Shown: in pieces, positions 22,105 through 30,087 of the stretch | Numbering within the stretch: position 1 is the stretch's first letter | How the letters are laid out: each line of letters starts with the position of its first letter | Source of the DNA: Gp6-AA40 sp035293405 | GTDB taxonomy: Bacteria; Acidobacteriota; Vicinamibacteria; Vicinamibacterales; UBA2999 | Direction of reading: 5' to 3' | Assembly (NCBI GenBank): GCA_035293405.1 | Contig: DATDOE010000126.1 | Location: forward strand, 34,017 to 98,016 | DNA length: 64,000 nucleotides | Program-made: the position numbers and the translations under genes | Notes under the pieces: model-generated | What the model saw: only the letters and a program-made list of their open reading frames with translations | What the model was told of the DNA's origin: nothing | The model's database searches: none

Positions 22105-22156
22105 GTGATCTCCGTGTCTCCGTGGCCCGGCGTCGTGATCTTTGTGATCTTTGTGG
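22105..22156. repeat. Short-period repeat in convergent gap
   Basis: Tandem units starting GTG with a period of 8-9 bp: GTGATCTCC, GTGTCTCC and GTGG at 22105-22125, then GTGATCTTT twice and GTGG at 22135-22156. It fills much of the gap between the convergent stops at 22086 and 22180. Confidence 0.75.
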
Positions 22157-22179
22157 CCTGACCGATGTCGTGCGCTCCG

Positions 22180-22389
22180 CTACGCGCGGGCGAAGGATTC
22201 GTTGCGGGTCCGGATCAGGAACCGCTGCTCCACGAGCGCCGACAACACCGCGGTGCACAGCGCGGAGTCGAAGTGCCAGAGCCGCGCGGCCTGCGCCACG
22301 GTGAGCTGCAGGCCGGGCATTTCCATGAATTCGCCCTGCGCGCGTCGCAACGCGTCGCCGAACGTGTCGGCAATCTGATGGTCGGACAT
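22180..22389 (-). CDS. Small winged-helix-like hypothetical protein
   Basis: A 69-residue protein with the look of a single winged-helix domain: FGDALRRAQGEFMEMPGLQLTVAQAARLWHFDSALCTAVLSALVEQRFLIRTRNESFARA. The pattern is helix, PGLxLT, then a recognition-like helix and a final FLIRTRxxxF strand, as in small proteins found repeatedly in acidobacterial genomes. Start is ATG at 22389; an in-frame GTG/ATG eight codons upstream is possible. DNA binding is inferred only from the predicted fold. It is convergent with the secreted protein gene and stands alone. Confidence 0.6.
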   Translation of the reverse strand: MSDHQIADTFGDALRRAQGEFMEMPGLQLTVAQAARLWHFDSALCTAVLSALVEQRFLIRTRNESFARA

Positions 22390-22619
22390 TATGCGACCGA
22401 CTATAGCGACCATGCGTGACCCGCCAACGACGCGCGCGTCAACACGAGGTAACCATCGCTCGGTGCTCGACCTAAGGTCATGTCCACGAGAAACCGGTGC
22501 TGAATTGGCGCAGAGTTGAGAGAGTATCCTGGGCTCGGTTGCCCGATGCTAGCTGATGGTGCAACGGGCACGACGGACGGACATCGTTCGTCGTAGGATC
22601 TGAACGTGACGAACTGCCA

Positions 22620-23417
22620 ATGACGTACTTGCCCGGGCAATTGCGTGCACGAAGCAAGGAGCTCATCGCAGCCCGCAACTGGGGTGTCACAGGTGTGACC
22701 AGTCTGCTGGGAGTGACGCTCTTCGTGTCAGAAGTAGGTCGAATCCGATCCCTGCCACCGAATCTCGTCAACTACCTCGGCCTGCTTTGCTTGGGACTGA
22801 CCGGGGTATTGATCTTTCTATGGATTTGGTCGACACAGCGTGAGTTGGACATGCTCTTCGATTGGCTCGACCCAGAACGCTATGTGCCACCGTCAACAAT
22901 TTTGGAGACCGTGCTGATTATCTCGATTGGGCTTTTCCTCAGCTTGATGTTCCTCGTCTCTCGAGATCCACTGTGGTTCAGCGTCGGCTTTTCGCTTTAT
23001 GCACTCATCCAGATTTGGGCCGGCCGGTACACGTACAGTGAGGTCGCTGTTGCGATCGCGCATAGTCGGCGTCGGCTGAAAACGCAAGGGGAGACGGGCG
23101 CTGCCAGCCAGGGTGATCAGATCTACGAAAGGGGGCTAGCCGTCCTAGAGAATTACTTTGTGGCTAAACCCCTCGTGGCAAGATGCTTCGCCATCCTCTT
23201 AGGATCAGCAGTCTCCCTGTCGTTTGCTGTGGCCTGGAAGCTCGTCGATAGGCCCTCGCTTGCAAACACTTCGTACGTGGCTGCAATTCTGACGCTAGTC
23301 ACATCTGAGATTGCAATCTGGCGCTGGCGCACCGAGCGCGACTCAGCGCTTCGCGAAGTGACTGTTGACCTCGCCGAATTCTTACGACTTCACCCTCACA
23401 GTAACCCAGAGACATAG
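22620..23417 (+). CDS. Hypothetical polytopic membrane protein
   Basis: A 265-residue protein with about six TM segments (WGVTGVTSLLGVTLFV, YLGLLCLGLTGVLIFLWIW, ETVLIISIGLFLSLMFLV, WFSVGFSLYALIQIWAG, CFAILLGSAVSLSFAVAW, YVAAILTLVTSEIAIW). A cytosolic loop lies between helices four and five and contains HSRRRLKTQGETGAASQGDQIYERG. No family was recognised. Its DNA is visibly less GC-rich at third positions than the flanking genes, with codons such as TTG, ATT and AAT, so it may be a recent arrival. It ends just before two tandem hairpins. Confidence 0.6.
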   Translation: MTYLPGQLRARSKELIAARNWGVTGVTSLLGVTLFVSEVGRIRSLPPNLVNYLGLLCLGLTGVLIFLWIWSTQRELDMLFDWLDPERYVPPSTILETVLIISIGLFLSLMFLVSRDPLWFSVGFSLYALIQIWAGRYTYSEVAVAIAHSRRRLKTQGETGAASQGDQIYERGLAVLENYFVAKPLVARCFAILLGSAVSLSFAVAWKLVDRPSLANTSYVAAILTLVTSEIAIWRWRTERDSALREVTVDLAEFLRLHPHSNPET

Positions 23418-23424
23418 GTCCGGG

Positions 23425-23476
23425 GGGAACGCTGCGGTTCCCGATCTCCCCCGCCGCGCCTGAACGCGCGGCGGGG
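23425..23476 (+). terminator. Two tandem hairpins after the membrane-protein gene
   Basis: A 6-bp stem (GGGAAC at 23425-23430 with GTTCCC at 23437-23442) is followed by a perfect 11-bp GC stem (23449-23459 with 23466-23476, loop CTGAAC). They begin seven bases after the stop. No T tract follows, so termination is likely but not certain. Confidence 0.6.
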
Positions 23477-23586
23477 AACAACGCCGTGGTATACCCACGC
23501 GCATACCCCCACAGCCTACGGTGAGGCCGTGACGCGGGGATCACAGCCGTTGTACGGTCGTGTCAAATGCACGCGGAGAGTGATAC

Positions 23587-23614
23587 TTTGCACTTCGCAC
23601 TTCGCACTTTGAAC
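23587..23614. repeat. Heptad tandem repeat upstream of glgC
   Basis: Four 7-bp units in register: TTTGCAC, TTCGCAC, TTCGCAC, TTTGAAC. The array ends eight bases before the glgC ATG and takes the place where a ribosome site would be; none is visible. Member of the dispersed 7-bp-period repeats in this window. Confidence 0.85.
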
Positions 23615-23621
23615 TTCCCCC

Positions 23622-24893
23622 ATGGGCTACCTGACGAGCGACACGGTTGCGATCATCCTCGGCGGCGGCCAGGGCGCGCGCCTCTTTCCGTTGACCGCGA
23701 CGCGCTCGAAGCCGGCGGTCCCGATCGGCGGCAAGTACCGCCTGATCGATGTGCCGGTCAGCGGCTGCCTGCACGCCGACATCCGCCGCATCTTCGTCCT
23801 GACGCAGTTCAACTCCGCGTCGCTCAATCGTCACATCTCGAACACCTACCGGCTCGATCGCTTCTCCGGCGGCTTCGTGGAAATCCTCGCCGCCGAGCAG
23901 ACGCCTGACAACCCCAACTGGTATCAGGGCACCGCCGACGCGGTGCGCCAGGCCGCGCGTCATTTCACCCAGCATGACGCGCAGTTCGATCTGATCCTGG
24001 CGGGTGACCACCTGTACCGGATGGACTATCGCGACCTGATGGACGCGCACCGCCGGCACGGGGCCGACGTCACGATCGCGGCACAGCCGGTCGACGTCGA
24101 CACGGCGACGCAGATGGGCATCTTCCGTTTCGATCGCGACGGCACCATCGTCGCCTTCGAAGAGAAGCCCGGGATGGCGCGCCTGCAGGAGATCAGCCGG
24201 AGCATTCCAGCCGACGCCACGTTCGCGACCCACAGCGACGAGCAGCCATTCATGGCCTCGATGGGTGTGTACGTCTTCACGCGACGGGTGCTGGTCGAGA
24301 TGCTCGAGCGCGAGGCGGGGCACGACTTCGGCCGCGAGCTCATCCCTCACGCGATCGAGAAGTACCGCGTGAAGCCCTATCTCTATCGCGGGTATTGGGC
24401 AGACGTCGGCACGATTGAATCGTTCTACGACGCCAACGTCATGCTGGGCCGGCTGGATTCGCCATTCCACTTCTGGGATCGGGAGCGGCCCATCTACACG
24501 CACCTGAGGCAACTGCCCGGGTCGCTCATACCGGACGCGCAGATCCGTGACTCGATCGTGTCAGAGGGCACCTACCTCGCCGGCTGCCACATCGAAGGTT
24601 CCGTCGTCGGTGTCCGCGCCACGGTGCGTCAAGGTTCGCGCATCACGCGCTCGGTGCTGCTCGGTGCCGACTCCTACGAGTACGAGGTGCCGTCGGACAT
24701 GCCGGGACTCGGCGTGGGAAGCGACGTCCTCCTCGATCGGGTGATCGTCGACAAGAACGCCCGCATCGGCGACGGTGCCCGTCTGGTCAACGCGCAGGGC
24801 ATCCAGCACGCCGACGGCGAGGGCTACTACATCCGCGGCGGCATCATCGTGGTGCCGAAGGGCGGGATCATCAGGGCTGGGACTGTTGTTTGA
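23622..24893 (+). CDS. glgC: Glucose-1-phosphate adenylyltransferase
   Basis: A 423-residue ADP-glucose pyrophosphorylase, which makes ADP-glucose from ATP and glucose 1-phosphate, the committed step of glycogen synthesis. The nucleotide-binding N-terminus (AIILGGGQGARLFPLTATRSKPAVPIGGKYRLIDVPVSGC) is typical. Also seen are the catalytic WYQGTADAVRQA and LAGDHLYRMDY motifs, the sugar-phosphate FEEKP motif and a C-terminal left-handed beta-helix (about 300-420). The length matches allosteric family members. No other glycogen gene is adjacent. The ATG lacks a Shine-Dalgarno sequence and is preceded by a heptad array. Confidence 0.95.
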   Translation: MGYLTSDTVAIILGGGQGARLFPLTATRSKPAVPIGGKYRLIDVPVSGCLHADIRRIFVLTQFNSASLNRHISNTYRLDRFSGGFVEILAAEQTPDNPNWYQGTADAVRQAARHFTQHDAQFDLILAGDHLYRMDYRDLMDAHRRHGADVTIAAQPVDVDTATQMGIFRFDRDGTIVAFEEKPGMARLQEISRSIPADATFATHSDEQPFMASMGVYVFTRRVLVEMLEREAGHDFGRELIPHAIEKYRVKPYLYRGYWADVGTIESFYDANVMLGRLDSPFHFWDRERPIYTHLRQLPGSLIPDAQIRDSIVSEGTYLAGCHIEGSVVGVRATVRQGSRITRSVLLGADSYEYEVPSDMPGLGVGSDVLLDRVIVDKNARIGDGARLVNAQGIQHADGEGYYIRGGIIVVPKGGIIRAGTVV

Positions 24894-24895
24894 AC

Positions 24896-24965
24896 CGGGA
24901 TCCGGGATCCGGGATTCGAAAATCCCGAGTCCCGAGTCCCGAGTCCCGAGTCCCGAGTCCCGAGT
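24896..24965. repeat. Heptad inverted arrays filling a convergent gap
   Basis: Exactly ten 7-bp units: CGGGATC, CGGGATC, CGGGATT, the spacer CGAAAAT, then CCCGAGT six times. Left and right arrays are near complements, so the centre folds as CGGGATT with AATCCCG. The array fills the gap between the glgC stop and the stop of the fused transporter; its last T is part of that stop codon. It could act as a bidirectional terminator. Confidence 0.92.
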
Positions 24966-27433
24966 TAAAACGACGGTGCTCCCGACAACGCGGCGTCGAT
25001 CTTGCCTCGGAGCGCGGCAAGGGTCTCAGGCGTCCCCGTGAACAGGTCCTCGGGGTACTTCGCTTCGCGGATCATCGCCTTGTAGATCGCGTCGCTCTGA
25101 TAGAGGTTGAGCCCCATGCCGGCGAGGTACTGCAGCTTCAGGTTGCTGTCGGTGTTGATCTGCGCATCGCTCAACCAGGTCTTCATGTCGGCCTTGCGCC
25201 CGGCGTAGGTGCCGAACAACTCGACCGCCGAGGTGATGCCCACCTGGCGCAGCGAATCGGCCACCGCCGCGTTCGCGGGATCGGCAAGCCGCGCCTGCAC
25301 CGCATCCACATCGATTTTGCCCGCTTCGACCTGGCCGAAGAGCACCAGATCGTAGCCCTGTCCGTTCACGGTGTTGGCGAAGACGGCGCCGTTCGGGAAG
25401 GCGTCGAGAAACGTGCCGATCTCGCTCTTCACGGCCGCTTCGTTGCTCTCGTACAGCTGCACGAAGAGCGTCACGACGCCGCCGGGATTGAGATGATCGC
25501 GGACGACCTGAAAAAACTCCCGTGTGTACAGGGTGGCCGCGCCCTTCACCCACGGATCCAGCGGGTCCGACGTGATCGCATCGAACTTCTCGTTGGTCGT
25601 CAGCAGGTAGTGCCGGGCGTCGTCGAGGTGGACCTTCACCTTGGGGTTCTTCACCACGTTGAAGTTGTGCTCGGCGAAGTGCGTGGACACGACACGGGGC
25701 ACCAGCGGCTCGATTTCCGCGATGGTCTGGTCTTTCACCATCGGATCGATCGAGACCGCGCCGGCGGTCACGCCCGCGCCGCAGCCGATGACCAGCACCT
25801 TGGTTGGCGTTTTCGGCACCAGCGTCGTGATGTGACCGAGCATCCGCTGCAGCCGCATGTCCTGTGGCTCGCTCGATGCCTGCACCTTGCCGGCGTTGTG
25901 ATAGTTCAGGACTCCTGTCGGCGTTCGCGTCACCGCGACCGAGGCGGTCACGCCCTCACCCACATAGACCATCTCGTTCTGACCGACCCACGTGGCCGAG
26001 TAGCGGCCGTAGGCGACGAGCAGCCACGGAATGGGCGGCACCGATCGAGCGAGGAGCCCGGCGACGAGCGCGACGCCGATGACCACGACCGGCGTCGAGG
26101 TCAGCGGCTTCCTGACCTCTCCGGCCGCGGGCATCAGCATCAGCAGGCCCGACATCGCGGCCACACCGATGAGGACTTGCTGCGTCATCTGGCTGCCGAC
26201 GGTGCCCACGAGCCCAAGGCTCACGACGACCGCGCCGACAATCGCGCCCACTGTGTTGGCGGCGTAGACGCCGCCGACCAGGCGCCCGGCATCCTGCCCC
26301 GGCGACGCAACGCTGGCAAGTGCCAGCGGGAAGCTCGCGCCCCAAAGAATCGCGCCCGGCAGCATCACCCAGATCGCGCGCATCAGGTCGAGCTGGAAGT
26401 TGAACGACAGCGAGGTGGAGATTGACGGATTGATGGGCCAGTACGGCAGCGACGCACTCGTCGCATACCCGGCCCACGCAATAGAGGCGCAGAGTCCCAG
26501 CTGGCACCAGCCGAGCGCCGCCCGCGGATTCGACGCACTCCGCGCCAACGCGGAGCCCAGGCTGCTGCCAATGCCCAGGCCAACCAGGAACACGGCCAGA
26601 ATCAGCGAAAACGTGTACGTGGTGGCGCCGAAGAGCAGTGACAGCATCCGCGTCCACACCACCTCGGAGCCAAGCGCAGTCAGGCCCGACAGCGCAATGG
26701 CCACGTAGACCAGTCGCGACACGTCGGGCGGCAGTGCAACGGCCGCAGGAGCCTCGGCATCCGCGTTGATCGCGGTGTGCGGAGTGCGGGCCGCCACGAC
26801 GAACGCCACCGCGGCGACCACCAGATTGAGGGCGACCGCGGCGGCAGTCGCCGTCGGCATGTCGTAGACGCGGAGAAGATAGAACCCAGCCAGCAGGCTC
26901 CCGACGACGGCGCCGGCCAGGTTGCCGCCATAGAAGAAGCCGAGCCAGGACACACCCCGCGGCGACGTCGCCACCCAACGGGCGATGGCCGGCAACGTCG
27001 CGCCCATGAGGATCGTGGGCGGAATCAGGCAGACTCCGGCGACGACCGCGCGAAGCACGAGGTTGACCTGGCCAGTGCCGGCGATCGAGGTGTACACGCG
27101 GCCGACGAGGGGCACCGCGAACAGCACGATGACGCCGAACAAGGCGATCCCAAGCTCAATGAAGGCATACACCTTGAGCGGATGATGGCCGGGCGGCAAA
27201 TACTTCGGCAGCAGCAGGCTGCCCAGGCACATCCCGCCCATGAAAATCCCCAGGAGCACGCCAAGCGAGACCGCCGACGATCCAATGGACAACTGCAGTA
27301 ACTGGAACCAGACGACTTCGTAAATAAGGGCCGCGCAGCCAGACCCGACAAACAGGAGTAATAGCGCCGGAAGCCAGCGCTCGGCAGCCTCGGGACCGGC
27401 TGCGGGCCCCGCGGTTTCTTCAGGATTGGTCAT
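24965..27433 (-). CDS. Fused membrane transporter/spermidine-synthase-like protein
   Basis: An 822-residue fusion. Residues 20-500 hold about 12-14 TM helices in the pattern LLLLFVGSGCAALIYEVVWFQLLQLSIGSS, GIFMGGMCLGSLLLP and GATLPAIARW, the membrane part of the fused MFS/spermidine synthase family. The C-terminal 300 residues are an AdoMet-fold domain: VLVIGCGAGVTAGAVSI, AEIEPLVPRV, VKVHLDDARHYLLTTNEKFDAITSDPLDPW, TREFFQ. Polyamine synthesis is not proven; such fusions are common in Acidobacteria and their substrates are unknown. The stop lies inside a heptad repeat array. The start region is divergent from the response regulator. Confidence 0.88.
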   Translation of the reverse strand: MTNPEETAGPAAGPEAAERWLPALLLLFVGSGCAALIYEVVWFQLLQLSIGSSAVSLGVLLGIFMGGMCLGSLLLPKYLPPGHHPLKVYAFIELGIALFGVIVLFAVPLVGRVYTSIAGTGQVNLVLRAVVAGVCLIPPTILMGATLPAIARWVATSPRGVSWLGFFYGGNLAGAVVGSLLAGFYLLRVYDMPTATAAAVALNLVVAAVAFVVAARTPHTAINADAEAPAAVALPPDVSRLVYVAIALSGLTALGSEVVWTRMLSLLFGATTYTFSLILAVFLVGLGIGSSLGSALARSASNPRAALGWCQLGLCASIAWAGYATSASLPYWPINPSISTSLSFNFQLDLMRAIWVMLPGAILWGASFPLALASVASPGQDAGRLVGGVYAANTVGAIVGAVVVSLGLVGTVGSQMTQQVLIGVAAMSGLLMLMPAAGEVRKPLTSTPVVVIGVALVAGLLARSVPPIPWLLVAYGRYSATWVGQNEMVYVGEGVTASVAVTRTPTGVLNYHNAGKVQASSEPQDMRLQRMLGHITTLVPKTPTKVLVIGCGAGVTAGAVSIDPMVKDQTIAEIEPLVPRVVSTHFAEHNFNVVKNPKVKVHLDDARHYLLTTNEKFDAITSDPLDPWVKGAATLYTREFFQVVRDHLNPGGVVTLFVQLYESNEAAVKSEIGTFLDAFPNGAVFANTVNGQGYDLVLFGQVEAGKIDVDAVQARLADPANAAVADSLRQVGITSAVELFGTYAGRKADMKTWLSDAQINTDSNLKLQYLAGMGLNLYQSDAIYKAMIREAKYPEDLFTGTPETLAALRGKIDAALSGAPSF

Positions 27434-27471
27434 GTCGTCGGGATACTACCAGACACGGAAGGGCTTGGGCC

Positions 27472-27500
27472 GTAACCCAGATTTAACCCTCACGTCACGC
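27472..27500 (+). promoter_or_regulatory. Candidate Pho box upstream of response regulator
   Basis: Direct repeats of 7 bp with 4-bp spacers: GTAACCC at 27472-27478, TTAACCC at 27483-27489, and a weaker GTCACGC at 27494-27500, all on an 11-bp period. The same layout and sequence occur upstream of pstS. This is the plan of Pho boxes in other phyla. It suggests the regulator gene controls itself under phosphate limitation. Confidence 0.65.
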
Positions 27501-27556
27501 ACCAGAAACCCGCGTTCCTTACCGTGGAGTGTAAAGACCATGGAAACGGAGTTCAG

Positions 27557-28324
27557 GTGTCGCACCCGTCAGAGTCGATCCGCACAAGCGACCAAGGCAT
27601 GAGCGGCGTGCGCAGTACCGCACGCACGCAGGTCCTGGTTGTCGATGATGAGCAGGACATCGCGGGCCTGATCAAACACAGCCTGGAAAAGGGCGGCGAT
27701 ATCGAAGTCGAGATCGTCGCCACCGGGGACGGCGCGCTCAAGGCCGTCACCGAGCGCACGCCCGATCTGATCGTCCTCGACCTCAATCTTCCGGTGCTGA
27801 GCGGGCTGGAAGTCTGCCGGATCCTGCGCTCGCGCACCACCACCGCGCGAGTGCCGATCATCATGTTGACCGCGCGCACGAGCGAAAGCGATCGGGTCAC
27901 CGGACTCGACGTGGGCGCGGACGACTACATGACCAAGCCGTTCAGCCTGCGCGAGCTTGCGGCGCGCGTCCGCGCCGTGCTTCGACGCGGGCACGTCAAG
28001 GCGGCCAACGGCGACTCCGGCACGACCGACACCTTCGTGTACCGCGGCAAGCACCTGCTGGCCGATTTCGATGCCGTGGCCGTCAGCGTGGACGGAGAAG
28101 CCGTGCGCCTGACCCGTCGCGAGTTCGAGCTGCTCCGCTACCTGGTCGAGAATCGCAACCGCGTGTTGTCCAGGGATCGGCTCCTGGAGCGAGTCTGGGG
28201 CTATGACCGCCTGGTCGAGACTCGTTCCGTCGATGTGCACGTCGGGAGGCTGCGAGGAAAGCTCGGAGCTGCCGGACGGCAGATCGAGACTGTGGTGGGT
28301 TTGGGCTATCGGTTTGTCGAGTAA
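27557..28324 (+). CDS. PhoB/OmpR-family response regulator
   Basis: A 255-residue two-component regulator. The receiver domain has VLVVDDEQD, the phospho-acceptor Asp in LIVLDLNLPVLSG (about D75), IIMLTART and DDYMTKPF with the switch Thr and Lys. The winged-helix domain shows VRLTRREFELLRYLVENRNRVLSRDRLLERVWGYD and RSVDVHVGRLRGKLG, the PhoB-type DNA recognition helix. The GTG at 27557 is chosen because ACGGAG lies just before it; GTG 27524 and ATG 27599 are alternatives. No histidine kinase gene is adjacent. The upstream Pho-box-like repeats and nearby pst genes make a PhoB role likely. Confidence 0.9.
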   Translation: MSHPSESIRTSDQGMSGVRSTARTQVLVVDDEQDIAGLIKHSLEKGGDIEVEIVATGDGALKAVTERTPDLIVLDLNLPVLSGLEVCRILRSRTTTARVPIIMLTARTSESDRVTGLDVGADDYMTKPFSLRELAARVRAVLRRGHVKAANGDSGTTDTFVYRGKHLLADFDAVAVSVDGEAVRLTRREFELLRYLVENRNRVLSRDRLLERVWGYDRLVETRSVDVHVGRLRGKLGAAGRQIETVVGLGYRFVE

Positions 28325-28336
28325 TGCAGAAGGGGC

Positions 28337-28546
28337 TCAGGATTCCTTCCAGCCCGAGTCTGCGAGGCTGAGCGCGAGGCTGGCGAACGCCATCCTCGCC
28401 CGCTCCACTCGATGCCAATCGGTGTAGCGCCTGCTCCGAATCACCCGGCTGTCCTGCTCCTCACGTACTTCCCAGCCGGAGCCACCGGAGTCGGTAATCG
28501 TAAAACGTCTCGTTTGATCAGCTTTGCGAAAAATTCTGGCGTACAT
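28337..28546 (-). CDS. Small hypothetical protein
   Basis: A 69-residue protein, MYARIFRKADQTRRFTITDSGGSGWEVREEQDSRVIRSRRYTDWHRVERARMAFASLALSLADSGWKES when read in pieces: a short beta-sheet start, a WEVREEQDS centre and a WHRVERAR helix. The composition is protein-like and the ends are tidy, with a Trp near each end. It is convergent with the response regulator, 12 bases from its stop. No family was recognised and no function is claimed. Confidence 0.5.
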   Translation of the reverse strand: MYARIFRKADQTRRFTITDSGGSGWEVREEQDSRVIRSRRYTDWHRVERARMAFASLALSLADSGWKES

Positions 28547-28614
28547 GGAGCCTTGATCTATACCTCTGAGCGCGCACGGATCGCTGTAAACGTTGTGTAA
28601 ATCTTCTGCAAACC

Positions 28615-28636
28615 GGCCGGTCCAAAAGGACCGGCC
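28615..28636. repeat. Perfect palindromic hairpin
   Basis: A 9-bp perfect stem, GGCCGGTCC (28615-28623) and its complement (28628-28636), with an AAAA loop, followed by CTACC. It lies downstream of the lipid kinase stop and could end that transcript. Similar short palindromes followed by CTACC occur at other gene ends here. Confidence 0.7.
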
Positions 28637-28643
28637 CTACCAA

Positions 28644-28671
28644 GAACCACGAACCACCAACCACTAACCAC
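28644..28671. repeat. Heptad repeat overlapping lipid-kinase 3' end
   Basis: Four units on a 7-bp period: GAACCAC, GAACCAC, CAACCAC, TAACCAC. The last unit contains the stop codon of the lipid kinase, and the adjoining bases encode its final residues. Confidence 0.8.
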
Positions 28672-29572
28672 TCTCTAGGTTAGGCACCCGAATCCGAAGC
28701 GCAGCGGGCCGAATCCGAGCATGCACAATGGCTCCGCCGACATAGGGCTCACCATCGACGTGGTACATGACGGCCTGACCGCATGAGACCTCGACGGCAG
28801 TGGCCGTCAGGCTCCTCACTCGCGGAACCTGGGCGACCTTCCCAGAGAAGAGCTTCGGCGCATGAAACATCACCGCCCACGGTGAGCGATGCTCGACAAT
28901 GACGACATCGAGACGGCCGTCGTCGATGCGAGCCGCGGGAGCGATCACGGCGCCGTTTCCGTACTGACGCGCGTTGGCGAACGCGACGAGAAGCGCCCGG
29001 ACGCGGATCGTCTCGCCATCGATCACGATCGTCGACTCGTCTGGCGCGAAGGTGAAGATCTCGCGCAACGCGATCTCGATGTATTTCATGAAGCCACGAC
29101 GCGCGAGACCACCAACCGCGAACTGATGCGCCACACGCGCGTCGAGTCCCAATCCCGCAATGTTGAAGAAGAGGCGGCCTTCCAGCTCGCCGGCATCGAT
29201 GAGGCGGTCGCGGCCATCGAAGGCCACGTCGAACGCCGCGCGAGGCTGAAAAGGAATGCCCACTTCGCGGGCCAGACCATTGCCCGAGCCGCTCGGTACG
29301 ACAGCCAGCGAGGCCGGACCGTCGACGAGCGCGGAGGCGACCTCGTTCACCGTGCCGTCGCCGCCCCACGCGATGCAGAGCGTGGCGCCGCGGCCGAGCG
29401 CCGAGTGTGTCAGCTCACGCGCGTGACCGGACCGTTCGGTCACGAAGACCTCGGCGTCGAGATGCCGCTGCTCGATGATCGATGCCGCCAGCTCCGCGCG
29501 CCGACGCGCGATGTCCGGCCGTCGGCCCGCGCCCGAGATGGGGTTGATGATGACGGCGATGCGCTCGCTCAC
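28664..29572 (-). CDS. Diacylglycerol/lipid kinase family protein (DagK-like)
   Basis: A 302-residue lipid kinase of the DagK/YegS type. The nucleotide-binding signature GGDGTVNEV (residues 70-78), PSGSGNGLAREVGIP and FFNIAGLGLDARVA are intact; a C-terminal beta-sandwich (RIDDGRLDVVIVEH, HVDGEP) follows. Members phosphorylate diacylglycerol or related lipids at the inner membrane. The ATG overlaps the SixA stop by four bases, so the two are co-translated. The last residues, NLESG, lie in and beside a heptad repeat that supplies the stop codon, so the original C-terminus may have been altered. Confidence 0.9.
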   Translation of the reverse strand: MSERIAVIINPISGAGRRPDIARRRAELAASIIEQRHLDAEVFVTERSGHARELTHSALGRGATLCIAWGGDGTVNEVASALVDGPASLAVVPSGSGNGLAREVGIPFQPRAAFDVAFDGRDRLIDAGELEGRLFFNIAGLGLDARVAHQFAVGGLARRGFMKYIEIALREIFTFAPDESTIVIDGETIRVRALLVAFANARQYGNGAVIAPAARIDDGRLDVVIVEHRSPWAVMFHAPKLFSGKVAQVPRVRSLTATAVEVSCGQAVMYHVDGEPYVGGAIVHARIRPAALRIRVPNLESG

Positions 29573-30072
29573 GAGCCGAGCTTGCGCAGCACCTTCGGCG
29601 TCACGAACCAGACGAGCGTCCCCGAGGGCTTCGAGGCGAGCGCGGCGATGTCGATGCGGGACATGCCGCCTTTCCTGAATGGCAGCGGCCGGCGGCCGCC
29701 GATCAGATACGCCGCGAGCTCACCGAGGTCTGGCTCGTGGCCCACGAGCGCGATGCGCCGCCGTTTGGCGGCCTTGGCGAGCTGAGCCATCACCGCGGCC
29801 GGCGCGTGCCCCGGTGCGAGCCCGTCCAGCAGCTTGACTGTGGGCTTTCCATCGATGCCTGCGGCCAGGAGCTCGGCGGTCTGCTTGGCGCGTACCAACG
29901 GGCTCGTGAAGATCTCATCGATGGTGGCGTCCAAATCCTTCAACCCTGCGACGCCTTCCTTGAAACGGCCGATGCCCCGCTCCGTGAGCGGGCGCTTGGC
30001 GTCGTCGGGCCAGTCCTCGCCGCGCTCAGCCGCGATGGCATGACGCACAAGATAGAGTTGGCAGGGGGGCAT
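29569..30072 (-). CDS. SixA-type phosphohistidine phosphatase
   Basis: A 167-residue histidine phosphatase superfamily member. The catalytic LVRHA motif (R10, H11) is at the N-terminus; the second catalytic part is IALVGHEPDLGELA, and SPLVRAKQTAELL supplies the conserved Arg. Length and GHEPDL fit SixA, which removes phosphate from histidine on signalling proteins. The start is ATG at 30072. It is followed by the lipid kinase with an ATGA overlap and lies 15 bases after the CHAD gene, so CHAD, SixA and DagK probably form one operon. Confidence 0.88.
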   Translation of the reverse strand: MPPCQLYLVRHAIAAERGEDWPDDAKRPLTERGIGRFKEGVAGLKDLDATIDEIFTSPLVRAKQTAELLAAGIDGKPTVKLLDGLAPGHAPAAVMAQLAKAAKRRRIALVGHEPDLGELAAYLIGGRRPLPFRKGGMSRIDIAALASKPSGTLVWFVTPKVLRKLGS

Positions 30073-30087
30073 CTACAGGAGTGGAGT

